A stretch of DNA of 64,000 nucleotides from Helicobacter pylori (GTDB lineage: Bacteria; Campylobacterota; Campylobacteria; Campylobacterales; Helicobacteraceae): NCBI RefSeq assembly GCF_030323545.1, contig NZ_CP122954.1, positions 248,001 through 312,000 of the forward strand, given 5' to 3'. Below, piece by piece: positions 30,123 to 38,328 of this stretch. The position numbers and the translations under genes were made by a program. Numbering within the stretch: position 1 is the first letter of the stretch; the number at the start of each line of letters is the position of its first letter. The notes beneath the pieces are model-generated. The model worked only from the letters and a program-made list of their open reading frames with translations, made no database searches and was not told where the DNA came from.

Positions 30123-32056
30123 TGCAAGGGTTTTTAAGAAGCCTGTTTTTTGGGGTTAAAAAGATCCCTAAACGATTCGCCCCCCTAATAGAAAAGGGCG
30201 TTTTAAAAGAAGCGCTTCAATCAAACAAGGATCGCTATTTTTTAAAAGAAGGCTTTGATATAGGTAGGATTGAATGGGTAAAAAATAAGGCGTTTTTCGT
30301 TTCTTTAGCGAAAAATTACCCTAAAGACCCTTTAATCAAAAACTTACCCCCATCTTTTAAAACAGACGCTTTGATTTTATGCCAAATAGAATGTTCTAAA
30401 AAACGCCCCATAGCCTTTTTTAAAGCCGCTCTTTTCAATGCAGATCACACGATGATAGCTTACCTGGCTAAAAAAAATCACCAGATTGTGGCTATCCCTT
30501 TTAAAGAGCCTTTTAAAAAACCTATTTCTTTAAGGCACAGCCAAAGATCCTTACTAGAATTGCCCAGGCATTGCGTGGTGAAGATCGATCCTAAAAAGCG
30601 TGAAATCAGCGAAATTTTAGGGGCTTTAGAAGACCCTTTAATAGATGAAAACCTTTCTTTAAGCCTTTTTGACAGGATTAAGGATTTTTCAAAAGATTGC
30701 TTGAATTTAGCCCAATATTACGCGCAACTCAAAGCGAGCGATTTTAAAGACAGGATCAATTATTCTCACATCCCTTTTATCACCATTGACCCCAAAGACG
30801 CTAAAGATTTTGACGATGCGATTTTTTATGATCAAGAAAAAAGGGTTTTGTTTGTGGCGGTTGCTGACGTGAGCGAATTTGTGCCGAAACATTCCAGTTT
30901 GGATAAGGAAGCTAGGGTTAGGGGCTTTAGCGTGTATTTCCCTAACAGCGTCTATCCCATGCTGCCTTTGAGTTTGTCTCAAGGGGCATGCTCATTAAAA
31001 GCGTTTGAAAAACGCCTGGCTTTGGTGTATGAAATCCCTTTAGACGATTTGAAAAACGCCCGATTATCTCAAGGCGTTATTGAAGTTAGGGCTAATTGCA
31101 CTTATGAAGAAATCAATCATTTTTTAAGCGCTAATCAAAGCTCTTTAGATAAAGATTTGCAACAAAGCCTTTTAGGGTTTTTAGAAATGGCTTTAAAGTT
31201 AAAAAAGGAGTGTTTAAAAAAGGGGTTTAATTTCAATTCCTTTGAAAACAAGCTGTATTTGAATAAAGAAGGGCGTATAGAAAAAATTGAAACGCAACAA
31301 GAAAGCGATGCGCACACTCTCATAGAAGAAGCCATGCTCTTAGCCAACCAGTCTAGCGCGAGGTTATTAGATGAGCATTTTCACAATAAGGGGATATATC
31401 GCACCCATAAAGAGCCCAGTTTGGAGCAGCAAAAACGCCTCTACGGCAAGCTTTTTGATTATGAGATTGTTCGCCCTAAAAACATGGGCTTTTTTCCTTT
31501 TTTAGAGCATGCCTTAAAGATAGCCAAAGAAAAGAAGTTAGAAAGAGAAGTTTCGCGCTTGATCATTAAGTCTCAAAATTTAGCCCTTTATAGCCCCATG
31601 CAAGAAAGCCATTTTGGTTTGGGGTTTGCTAGCTATACGCATTTCACTTCGCCCATTAGACGATACAGCGATTTAGCCTTACACAGGCTTTTAAAAGAAT
31701 TGTTGTTTCATCAAGCTAAAGGCTGCTCGTATTTGTTAGAAGAAACGCCTGAATTATGCGCTGAGTTGAACGCTTTGCAAAAAAAGGCCGCTTTGATTGA
31801 AAGGGATTTCATCAAGCGCAAATTCGCTCGCTTAGCTTTAGAATTTTTAGAAAAAGAGTTTTTGGGCGTTGTTTTGGAGGTTAAAGATTTGGTGGTGGTG
31901 GGGTTAAAAGAGTGGGTAGGGCTTAAAGTTTTAATCAAAACGAACAAGGTTTTTAAGCCGTTAGAAAAGGTGCGCGTTACAATCACGCATGCGGATTTGA
32001 TTTTAGGGCAAGTTTGGGGCGAAATCACAGAAAGGATTAAAGAGCATGTATCGTAA
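30119..32056 (+). CDS. rnr: Ribonuclease R (RNB family exoribonuclease)
   Basis: This 645-residue processive 3'-5' exoribonuclease has the RNB active-site motif [13 protein letters not shown] with D224, D227, D230, D232 and D233, and later [17 protein letters not shown]-terminal S1-type domain is recognisable but short. It is smaller than E. coli RNase R (about 810), lacking most of the N-terminal cold-shock and helix-turn-helix region. In H. pylori it is known to pair with the RhpA helicase. Overlaps aroE and holA. Confidence 0.93.
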   Translation: MMQGFLRSLFFGVKKIPKRFAPLIEKGVLKEALQSNKDRYFLKEGFDIGRIEWVKNKAFFVSLAKNYPKDPLIKNLPPSFKTDALILCQIECSKKRPIAFFKAALFNADHTMIAYLAKKNHQIVAIPFKEPFKKPISLRHSQRSLLELPRHCVVKIDPKKREISEILGALEDPLIDENLSLSLFDRIKDFSKDCLNLAQYYAQLKASDFKDRINYSHIPFITIDPKDAKDFDDAIFYDQEKRVLFVAVADVSEFVPKHSSLDKEARVRGFSVYFPNSVYPMLPLSLSQGACSLKAFEKRLALVYEIPLDDLKNARLSQGVIEVRANCTYEEINHFLSANQSSLDKDLQQSLLGFLEMALKLKKECLKKGFNFNSFENKLYLNKEGRIEKIETQQESDAHTLIEEAMLLANQSSARLLDEHFHNKGIYRTHKEPSLEQQKRLYGKLFDYEIVRPKNMGFFPFLEHALKIAKEKKLEREVSRLIIKSQNLALYSPMQESHFGLGFASYTHFTSPIRRYSDLALHRLLKELLFHQAKGCSYLLEETPELCAELNALQKKAALIERDFIKRKFARLALEFLEKEFLGVVLEVKDLVVVGLKEWVGLKVLIKTNKVFKPLEKVRVTITHADLILGQVWGEITERIKEHVS

Positions 32057-33068
32057 AGATTTGGACCATTATTTAAAACAACGACTCCCTAAAGCGGTGT
32101 TTTTGTATGGGGAGTTTGATTTTTTCATCCATTATTATATTCAAACGATTAGTGTGCTTTTTAAGCTCAGTAACCTTGACACAGAAACTTCGCTTTTTTA
32201 TGCGAGCGATTATGAAAAAAGCCAGATTGCGACCCTTTTAGAGCAGGATTCTTTATTTGGAGGGAGCAGTTTAGTCGTTTTAAAACTGGATTTTGCCCTG
32301 CATAAGAAATTTAAGGAAAATGATATTAATCTTTTTTTAAAAGCTTTAGAGCGGCCTAGCCATAACAGGCTTATCATAGGGCTTTATAATGCTAAAAGCG
32401 ACACTACAAAATACAAATACACTAGCGATTTTATCGTTAAATTTTTCCAAAAAAGCCCCTTGAAAGATGAAGCCATTTGCGCGCGCTTTTTTATCCCTAA
32501 AGCGTGGGAGAGTTTGAAATTCTTACAAGAAAGGGCTAATGTTTTACATTTAGACATCAGCAGCCATCTTTTAAACGCTCTTTTTGAAATTAATAACGAA
32601 GATTTAGGCATTTCGTTTAACGATTTAGACAAGCTAGCGATTTTAAACGCGCCCATCACTTTAGAAGACATTCAAGAATTAAGCTCCAATGCGGGGGATA
32701 TGGATTTGCAAAAGCTCATTTTAGGGCTTTTTTTGAAAAAAAGCGTCCTTGATATTTATGATTATTTGTTAAAAGAGGGCAAAAAGGATGCGGATATTTT
32801 AAGGGGGTTAGAGCGGTATTTTTACCAGCTTTTTTTATTTTTCGCCCACATTAAAACGACCGGTCTAATGGACGCTAAAGAGGTTTTAGGCTACGCTCCC
32901 CCTAAAGAAATCACCGAAAATTACGCTAAAAACGCCCTGCGTTTGAAAGAAGCCGGCTATAAGAGGGTTTTTGAAATTTTTAGGTTATGGCACATTCAAA
33001 GCATGCAAGGGCAAAAGGAATTGGGCTTTTTGTATTTGACCCCCATTCAAAAAATCATTAACCCTTGA
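32046..33068 (+). CDS. holA: DNA polymerase III delta subunit
   Basis: This 340-residue clamp-loader subunit shows the features FLYGEFDFFIHYYI, FGGSSLVVLKL and LERYFYQLFLFF that fit the delta fold, though HolA proteins diverge strongly. It opens the sliding clamp for loading. It overlaps rnr by 11 bases. The delta' gene lies at 49065 in this same window. Confidence 0.85.
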   Translation: MYRKDLDHYLKQRLPKAVFLYGEFDFFIHYYIQTISVLFKLSNLDTETSLFYASDYEKSQIATLLEQDSLFGGSSLVVLKLDFALHKKFKENDINLFLKALERPSHNRLIIGLYNAKSDTTKYKYTSDFIVKFFQKSPLKDEAICARFFIPKAWESLKFLQERANVLHLDISSHLLNALFEINNEDLGISFNDLDKLAILNAPITLEDIQELSSNAGDMDLQKLILGLFLKKSVLDIYDYLLKEGKKDADILRGLERYFYQLFLFFAHIKTTGLMDAKEVLGYAPPKEITENYAKNALRLKEAGYKRVFEIFRLWHIQSMQGQKELGFLYLTPIQKIINP

Positions 33069-33148
33069 AAAATACTGAAAGGTGTTTTAGTTTTGGGTTT
33101 TAATGATTCAATAAACTAAATTTAATCCAAAAACAAGCGAAAGCAAGG

Positions 33149-33154
33149 TATAAT
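33149..33154 (+). promoter_or_regulatory. -10 box of the rpsF-ssb-rpsR operon
   Basis: A perfect TATAAT lies 66 bases before the rpsF ATG and predicts a start near 33161. The leader then contains a hairpin, GCTCTTTTTT paired with AAAAAA and GGGC, at about 33174-33197, before the AAGGAG at 33209. Confidence 0.7.
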
Positions 33155-33219
33155 TGAAAGTTTTTTAGACCTTGCTCTTTTTTAGTAAAAAAAGGGCTAT
33201 ACAACCACAAGGAGAATGG

Positions 33220-33660
33220 ATGAGGCATTATGAAACGATGTTTATTCTCAAACCTACTTTAGTAGAAGAAGAGATTAAATCCAAAATTGAGTTTTATAAA
33301 GAAGTGATCACTAAGCATCACGGCGTGATTGAAACGAGCCTGGATATGGGCATGCGTAATTTAGCCTATGAAATCAAAAAGCACAAAAGAGGCTATTATT
33401 ATGTGGCGTATTTCAAAGCAGAGCCGTCAATGATTTTAGAGCTTGAACGATTGTATCGCATCAATGAAGACGTGTTGCGTTTCATTGTGATCAAATATGA
33501 AAGCAAGAAAGAAGTAGAAGCGTGGCATGCGTTAGTGGATAGGGCTAATAAAAAGCCATCACACGCCCCATCACACGCCAGAGAAAAACACGAAAAAACC
33601 GAACACACGCATTCCCACCACACAGAGGAAGCAGAAAGCGTAAGATCTCATAGCGAATAA
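33220..33660 (+). CDS. rpsF: 30S ribosomal protein S6
   Basis: This 146-residue protein begins [10 protein letters not shown]. The frame is open upstream to 33172, but ATG 33220 has AAGGAG 6 bases before it and gives the normal S6 start. S6 binds 16S rRNA together with S18. The C terminus carries a histidine-, serine- and glutamate-rich tail beyond the core, with [20 protein letters not shown]. Confidence 0.96.
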   Translation: MRHYETMFILKPTLVEEEIKSKIEFYKEVITKHHGVIETSLDMGMRNLAYEIKKHKRGYYYVAYFKAEPSMILELERLYRINEDVLRFIVIKYESKKEVEAWHALVDRANKKPSHAPSHAREKHEKTEHTHSHHTEEAESVRSHSE

Positions 33661-33669
33661 GGGCTTATC

Positions 33670-34215
33670 ATGTTTAATAAAGTGATTATGGTAGGGCGTT
33701 TGACTAGGAATGTGGAGTTGAAATATTTGCCTAGCGGTTCGGCTGCGGCTACAATAGGTTTAGCCACAAGCAGGCGCTTTAAAAAACAAGACGGCACGCT
33801 AGGCGAAGAGGTGTGCTTTATAGATGCGCGTTTGTTTGGGCGAACGGCTGAAATCGCTAACCAGTATTTGAGCAAGGGTTCAAGCGTTTTGATAGAAGGG
33901 CGTTTGACTTATGAGAGTTGGATGGATCAAACGGGCAAAAAAAATTCCCGCCACACTATCACAGCGGACTCGTTGCAATTTATGGATAAAAAGTCAGACA
34001 ATCCCCAAGCAAACGCTATGCAAGATAGCGTAATGCATGAGAATTTCAACAACGCTTATCCTACTAATTATAACGCTCCTAGCCAAGATCCTTTTAACCA
34101 AGCCCAAAGTTATGTGCAAAACGCTCACGCTAAAGAGAATTTACAAGCACAGCCGTCCAAGTATCAAAACAGCGTGCCTGAAATCAATATTGATGAAGAA
34201 GAAATCCCCTTTTAA
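33670..34215 (+). CDS. ssb: Single-stranded DNA-binding protein
   Basis: This 181-residue protein has an N-terminal OB fold (residues 1-110; [33 protein letters not shown]). A Q/N/A-rich linker follows, and then the acidic interaction tip IDEEEIPF. It coats single-stranded DNA in replication and recombination. Nine bases follow rpsF, the classical rpsF-ssb-rpsR arrangement. Confidence 0.97.
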   Translation: MFNKVIMVGRLTRNVELKYLPSGSAAATIGLATSRRFKKQDGTLGEEVCFIDARLFGRTAEIANQYLSKGSSVLIEGRLTYESWMDQTGKKNSRHTITADSLQFMDKKSDNPQANAMQDSVMHENFNNAYPTNYNAPSQDPFNQAQSYVQNAHAKENLQAQPSKYQNSVPEINIDEEEIPF

Positions 34216-34237
34216 GGGTTAAAATTAAGGAGACATT

Positions 34238-34495
34238 ATGGAAAGAAAACGCTATTCAAAACGCTATTGCAAATACACTGAAGCTAAAATCAGCTTTATT
34301 GACTATAAAGATTTAGACATGCTCAAGCACACGCTATCAGAGCGCTATAAAATCATGCCAAGGAGATTGACAGGCAATAGCAAAAAGTGGCAAGAGAGGG
34401 TGGAAGTAGCGATCAAAAGAGCCCGCCACATGGCTTTAATCCCCTACATTGTGGACAGGAAAAAAGTCGTGGATAGCCCTTTTAAACAGCACTAA
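34238..34495 (+). CDS. rpsR: 30S ribosomal protein S18
   Basis: This 85-residue basic protein has typical S18 sequence [21 protein letters not shown] and [35 protein letters not shown] precedes the ATG. It is the last gene of the operon, and the bab locus begins after it. Confidence 0.97.
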   Translation: MERKRYSKRYCKYTEAKISFIDYKDLDMLKHTLSERYKIMPRRLTGNSKKWQERVEVAIKRARHMALIPYIVDRKKVVDSPFKQH

Positions 34496-34530
34496 ATGTT
34501 TGATTAGGGCTAATAGGGGGCATGCCCTTA

Positions 34531-34680
34531 TTTAATCTTATTTAATCTTATTTAATCTTATTTAATCTTATTTAATCTTATTTAATCTTATTTAATCTTA
34601 TTTAATCTTATTTAATCTTATTTAATCTTATTTAATCTTATTTAATCTTATTTAATCTTATTTAATCTTATTTAATCTTG
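34531..34680 (+). repeat. 15 tandem copies of a 10-bp repeat (TTTAATCTTA)
   Basis: Fourteen identical copies and a fifteenth ending in G instead of A run without interruption. Every reading frame meets TAA within the array, so it is not coding. It lies between the rpsR stop and the terminator-like hairpin at 34680-34724, so it should be transcribed as rpsR 3' UTR. One isolated copy of the same 10-mer sits at 34893-34902. Copy number is likely to vary between isolates by slippage. Confidence 0.98.
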
Positions 34681-34724
34681 GCTTTTATGGAGCGCTAGCA
34701 ATAAAAACGATAAAAAGCCTTTTT
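34680..34724 (+). terminator. Terminator of the rpsF-ssb-rpsR operon
   Basis: GGCTTTTAT at 34680 pairs with ATAAAAAGCC at 34710-34719 with one bulged base and is followed by TTTTT. A smaller palindrome (AGCGCT) lies in the large loop. This would end transcription just after the 10-bp array. Confidence 0.55.
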
Positions 34725-34931
34725 AAGACAAAAAGCTTGATTTTAGCAGTGATTTCTTAAGCGTTATTAGGGGGTTAGTGGGAATGTTATTCCAAAATCC
34801 CCCTTAAGTTTTACAGCCAAATCTAAAACGATCCCACCAAGTAACTAAACCACCTTTTATCGCTATCCCTATTAAAACAATTTTAACCCTCTTTTAATCT
34901 TAAAAAATGTTTCAAAACACCCCAAAAAACC

Positions 34932-34946
34932 TTTTTTTTTTTTTTT
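34932..34946 (+). promoter_or_regulatory. T15 homopolymer upstream of the babA promoter
   Basis: Fifteen consecutive T lie about 48-62 bases upstream of the predicted -10 box. In H. pylori, T-tracts in this position before other adhesin genes such as sabA change length by slippage and tune transcription. The same role is inferred here. Confidence 0.7.
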
Positions 34947-34993
34947 GGAACAACAAAACGCCCCATTAGTGCAAAAATTTTATCAATTCATGC

Positions 34994-34999
34994 TATGTT
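34994..34999 (+). promoter_or_regulatory. Putative extended -10 box of babA
   Basis: TGC-TATGTT fits the extended -10 form used by the H. pylori housekeeping sigma factor and predicts a start near 35006. GGAATCTT (35003-35010) and AAGATTCC (35016-35023) then form a perfect 8-bp stem with a 5-base loop at the very 5' end of the transcript. AAAGGAG lies just before the ATG. Confidence 0.5.
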
Positions 35000-35048
35000 A
35001 ACGGAATCTTGTGATAAGATTCCCAATTTAATTTAAAAAGGAGAAAAC

Positions 35049-37283
35049 ATGAAAAAACACATCCTTTCATTAGCTTTAGGCTCGCTTTTAGTTTCCACTT
35101 TGAGCGCTGAAGACGACGGCTTTTACATGAGCGCAGGCTATCAAATCGGTGAAGCCGCTCAAATGGTGAAAAACACCAAAGGCATCCAACAGCTTTCAGA
35201 CAATTATGAAAACTTGAGCAAGCTTTTAACCCGATACAGCACCCTAAACACCCTCATCAAATTATCCTCTGACCCGAGTGCGATTAATGCGGCACGTGAA
35301 AATCTGGGCGCGAGCGCGAAGAATTTGATCGGCGAAAAAGCCTCCCCCGCCTATCAAGCCGTGCTTTTAGCGATCAACGCGGCGGTGGGGTTTTGGAATG
35401 TCTTAGGCTATGTTACGCAATGCGGAGGTAATGCCAATGGTCAAGAAAGCAGCTCTTCAACAACCATCTTCAACAACGAGCCAGGGTATCGATCCACTTC
35501 CATCACTTGTTCTCTGAATGGTCATACTCCTGGATACTATGGCCCTATGAGTATTGAGAATTTTAAAAAGCTTAACGAAGCCTATCAAATCCTCCAAACG
35601 GCTTTGAAACGAGGCTTGCCAACGCTCAATCAAAAAAACGGGAAGGTCGATGTAACCTATACCTACACATGTTCAGGGAATGGGAATGATAACTGCTCGC
35701 AACAAGCCACAGGTGTAAGCAATCAAAACGGCGGAACCAAGACTGAAACCCAAACCATAGACGGCAAGCAAGTGAATATCACGATCAGTTCGAAAGTCGT
35801 TGATAGCGGAGCAAGTGGTAACACATCAGGTGTCTCCTACACCGAAATCACCAACCAATTAAACGGAGTGCCTGATAACGCTCAAGCCTTGTTAGCGCAA
35901 GCGAGCACGCTCATCAACACCATCAACACCGCATGCCCGTATTTCCATGCTAATAATAGCAGTGAGGCTAATGCCCCAAAATTCACTACTACTACTGGGA
36001 AAATATGCGGTGCTTTTTCAGAAGAAATCAGCGCGATCCAAAAGATGATCACGGACGCGCAAGAGCTTGTCAATCAAACGAGTGTGATTAACAGCAATGA
36101 ACAAACAAATCAACAAGTGGGAGGCAGTAATGGCAAGCCTTTCAACCCCTACACAGACGCTAGCTTCGCGCAAGGCATGCTCGCTAACGCGCAAGCGCAA
36201 GCCAAAATGCTCAATTTGAGCGAACAAGTGGGGCAAACCCTTAACCCTGACAGGCTTACCGGGAATTTTCAACATTTTGTTAAAGACTTTTTAGCCACAT
36301 GCAATAACCCCTCAACAGCTGGCACTAGTGGCACACAAGGTTCACCTCCTGGCACAGTGACCACTCAAACTTTCGCTTCCGGTTGCGCCTATGTGGAACA
36401 AACCATAACGAATTTAAACAACTCCATCGCTCATTTTGGCACTCAAGAACAGCAGATACAGCAAGCCGAAAACATCGCTGACACTCTAGTGAATTTCAAA
36501 TCCCGATACAGCGAATTGGGCAACACTTATAACAGCATCACCACCGCGCTCTCCAAAGTCCCTAACGCGCAAAGCTTGCAAAGCGTGGTGAGCCAAAAGA
36601 ACAACCCCTATAGCCCGCAAGGCATAGAAACCAATTATTACTTGAATCAAAATTCTTATAACCAAATCCAAACCATCAACCAAGAACTAGGGCGTAACCC
36701 TTTCAGGAAAATGGGCATCGTCAGCTCTCAAACCAACAACGGTGCCATGAATGGGATCGGTATTCAAGTGGGTTACAAGCAATTCTTTGGGCAAAAAAGA
36801 AAATGGGGCGCTAGGTATTACGGCTTTTTTGATTACAACCATGCATTTATTAAATCCAGCTTCTTCAACTCGGCTTCTGATGTATGGACTTATGGCTTTG
36901 GAGCGGACGCTCTTTATAACTTCATCAACGATAAAGCCACTAATTTCTTAGGCAAGAACAACAAGCTTTCCGTGGGGCTTTTTGGCGGGATTGCGTTAGC
37001 GGGCACTTCATGGCTTAATTCTGAATATGTGAATTTAGCCACCGTGAATAATGTCTATAACGCTAAAATGAATGTGGCGAATTTCCAATTCTTATTCAAC
37101 ATGGGAGTGAGAATGAATCTAGCCAGACCTAAGAAAAAAGACAGCGATCATGTGGCTCAGCATGGGATTGAGCTAGGCGTGAAAATCCCCACCATCAACA
37201 CCAATTATTATTCCTTTATGGGGGCTGAACTCAAATACAGAAGGCTTTATAGCGTGTATTTGAATTATGTGTTCGCTTACTAA
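35049..37283 (+). CDS. babA: Blood-group antigen-binding adhesin BabA (Hop family outer membrane protein)
   Basis: This 744-residue outer membrane protein has a signal peptide (20 residues, ending STLSA) and then mature EDDGFYMSAGYQIGEAAQMV. The C terminus is the Hop beta-barrel ending in YLNYVFAY. The signal sequence lacks the CT repeats that switch babB, and the variable domain matches BabA. The disulfide loop CSGNGNDNC is at mature 188-196. Residues known to contact Lewis b in strain 17875 (C189, G191, N194, N206, D233, S234, S244, T246) are all kept with an offset of one. It lies next to rpsR, the locus used for babA in 26695. Chimeras with babB are common, so the call rests on the N-terminal and middle regions. 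Confidence 0.92.
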   Translation: MKKHILSLALGSLLVSTLSAEDDGFYMSAGYQIGEAAQMVKNTKGIQQLSDNYENLSKLLTRYSTLNTLIKLSSDPSAINAARENLGASAKNLIGEKASPAYQAVLLAINAAVGFWNVLGYVTQCGGNANGQESSSSTTIFNNEPGYRSTSITCSLNGHTPGYYGPMSIENFKKLNEAYQILQTALKRGLPTLNQKNGKVDVTYTYTCSGNGNDNCSQQATGVSNQNGGTKTETQTIDGKQVNITISSKVVDSGASGNTSGVSYTEITNQLNGVPDNAQALLAQASTLINTINTACPYFHANNSSEANAPKFTTTTGKICGAFSEEISAIQKMITDAQELVNQTSVINSNEQTNQQVGGSNGKPFNPYTDASFAQGMLANAQAQAKMLNLSEQVGQTLNPDRLTGNFQHFVKDFLATCNNPSTAGTSGTQGSPPGTVTTQTFASGCAYVEQTITNLNNSIAHFGTQEQQIQQAENIADTLVNFKSRYSELGNTYNSITTALSKVPNAQSLQSVVSQKNNPYSPQGIETNYYLNQNSYNQIQTINQELGRNPFRKMGIVSSQTNNGAMNGIGIQVGYKQFFGQKRKWGARYYGFFDYNHAFIKSSFFNSASDVWTYGFGADALYNFINDKATNFLGKNNKLSVGLFGGIALAGTSWLNSEYVNLATVNNVYNAKMNVANFQFLFNMGVRMNLARPKKKDSDHVAQHGIELGVKIPTINTNYYSFMGAELKYRRLYSVYLNYVFAY

Positions 37284-37301
37284 AAGCTTAAAACCCTTTG
37301 T

Positions 37302-37329
37302 GAAACTCCCTTTTTAAGGGGTTTCTTTT
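37302..37329 (+). terminator. babA terminator
   Basis: GAAAC-CCCTT (with one bulged T) pairs with AAGGGGTTTC across a TTT loop and is followed by TTTT, 18 bases after the babA stop. It is a typical intrinsic terminator. Confidence 0.7.
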
Positions 37330-37340
37330 GAAGGGATTTC

Positions 37341-37522
37341 TTTTTTTTTGGGGGTTTCTTTTTTGAACTTTTTTTTGAACCCTCTTTTTTTTAAACTCTC
37401 TTTTTTTTGAACCCTCTCTTTTTTTCTTTTAAACTCTCTTGCTTTTTAACTTTCTTTTTTTTAAAATTTTTTTTCTTTGAACTTTCTTTTTTGAACTTTC
37501 TTGTTTGAATTATCTTTTTTTT
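37341..37522 (+). repeat. Degenerate T-rich minisatellite downstream of babA
   Basis: About ten imperfect units of 14-20 bases follow the pattern T6-9, (G)AAC or AAAC, then CYCTC or TTTC. Long T-tracts up to nine alternate with GAAC, so this is decayed tandem repetition and not simple poly-T. No ORF is present. The remaining gap to 37978 holds a G7 tract near 37569, an 8-bp inverted repeat (AACGCTTT at 37878, AAAGCGTT at 37896) and otherwise nothing recognised. Confidence 0.7.
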
Positions 37523-37926
37523 GCTGATCCCCACTGCTTTCGCTTTTTAATCTTTGAGTTTTATTTTTGGGGGGGTTTGATGTAAAATCCTTTTTAGCGT
37601 TTTTGACGATTTGGTTAGTGGAAAACTTGACGCTAATTTAAGCGATAGTTTTTAAAAAAGTGCTTCTTTAGGTGGGGTTAGTGGGGCTAAAAGGGGGAGA
37701 ATGGTTTCAAATACTTCCTATCTTTTTAAGAAAATAAAATAAAACTTTAATAAAATAAGTTTTACAATAAAATGAGAGCTAAAACGATAAAACAAAGTTT
37801 CAAAACCCCATTTTTAAAAATGTAAAGAACATTAAAATTAATAAAGCTTATGGTGGAAATAAAGTTGAAAACAACCTAACGCTTTAATTCAAATCAAAGC
37901 GTTAAATCCAACCAAGCGGTAAAACT

Positions 37927-37960
37927 AAAACACCCTTTTAAAAGCGTTTTAGCGTGTTTT
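37927..37960 (-). terminator. Probable terminator of the YdcH-like gene
   Basis: Read on the minus strand, AAAACAC and GTGTTTT form a 7-bp stem around an inner CTTTTAAAAG palindrome, followed by AGTTTT. It lies 19 bases beyond the stop of the gene at 37979. Confidence 0.45.
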
Positions 37961-37978
37961 GACAAAAATGACTAAACC

Positions 37979-38209
37979 TTAAGCGTGCTCAGATTTTTGC
38001 TTTTCTCTATACTCTATGATCATGCTGTGGATTTCATCTTTTAATTTTAATTTTTGTTTTTTCATGTGGCTGACTTCAGCGTCGCTAGCGTTTTGTTGCT
38101 CAGCGGTTTTGATGTCGTCATCAAGCTGGTTGTGTTTCTCAAAAATCTTATCAAAATGCGGGTTATTCGCTTTTAACACGCTGATTTCGTCTCTAAATTC
38201 ATGGAACAT
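37979..38209 (-). CDS. Small coiled-coil protein, YdcH (DUF465) family
   Basis: This 76-residue highly charged helical protein has the DUF465 pattern: ISVLKANNPHFDKIFEKHNQLDDDIKTAE followed by MKKQKLKLKDEIHSMI. Function is unknown. It has its own AAAGGAG site and a divergent promoter region shared with alaS. From memory the position matches HP1242. Confidence 0.82.
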   Translation of the reverse strand: MFHEFRDEISVLKANNPHFDKIFEKHNQLDDDIKTAEQQNASDAEVSHMKKQKLKLKDEIHSMIIEYREKQKSEHA

Positions 38210-38238
38210 GGTTTTCTCCTTTAAGTTTGGATGTTTAA

Positions 38239-38286
38239 AGTATAATAAACTATCTTTTTAAAAAAACAACTTAAAAGAGCTATAAA
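38239..38286. promoter_or_regulatory. Divergent promoters between the YdcH-like gene and alaS
   Basis: On the minus strand TATTATACT (38239-38247) is a -10 candidate for the YdcH-like gene. On the plus strand TATAAA at 38281-38286 is a candidate for alaS, 43 bases before its ATG. Both are A/T-rich boxes in a gap of 119 bases. Confidence 0.45.
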
Positions 38287-38328
38287 ATAGCCTTAAAATG
38301 CACGATAAAACAACAAAAAGGAATACCC

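Noticed and set aside
33172..33219. 16-residue N-terminal extension of S6
   Set aside because: It would begin within the leader hairpin; AAGGAG and the family start point to 33220.
34531..34680. CRISPR array
   Set aside because: The repeats are 10 bp and contiguous with no spacers, and no cas gene is present.
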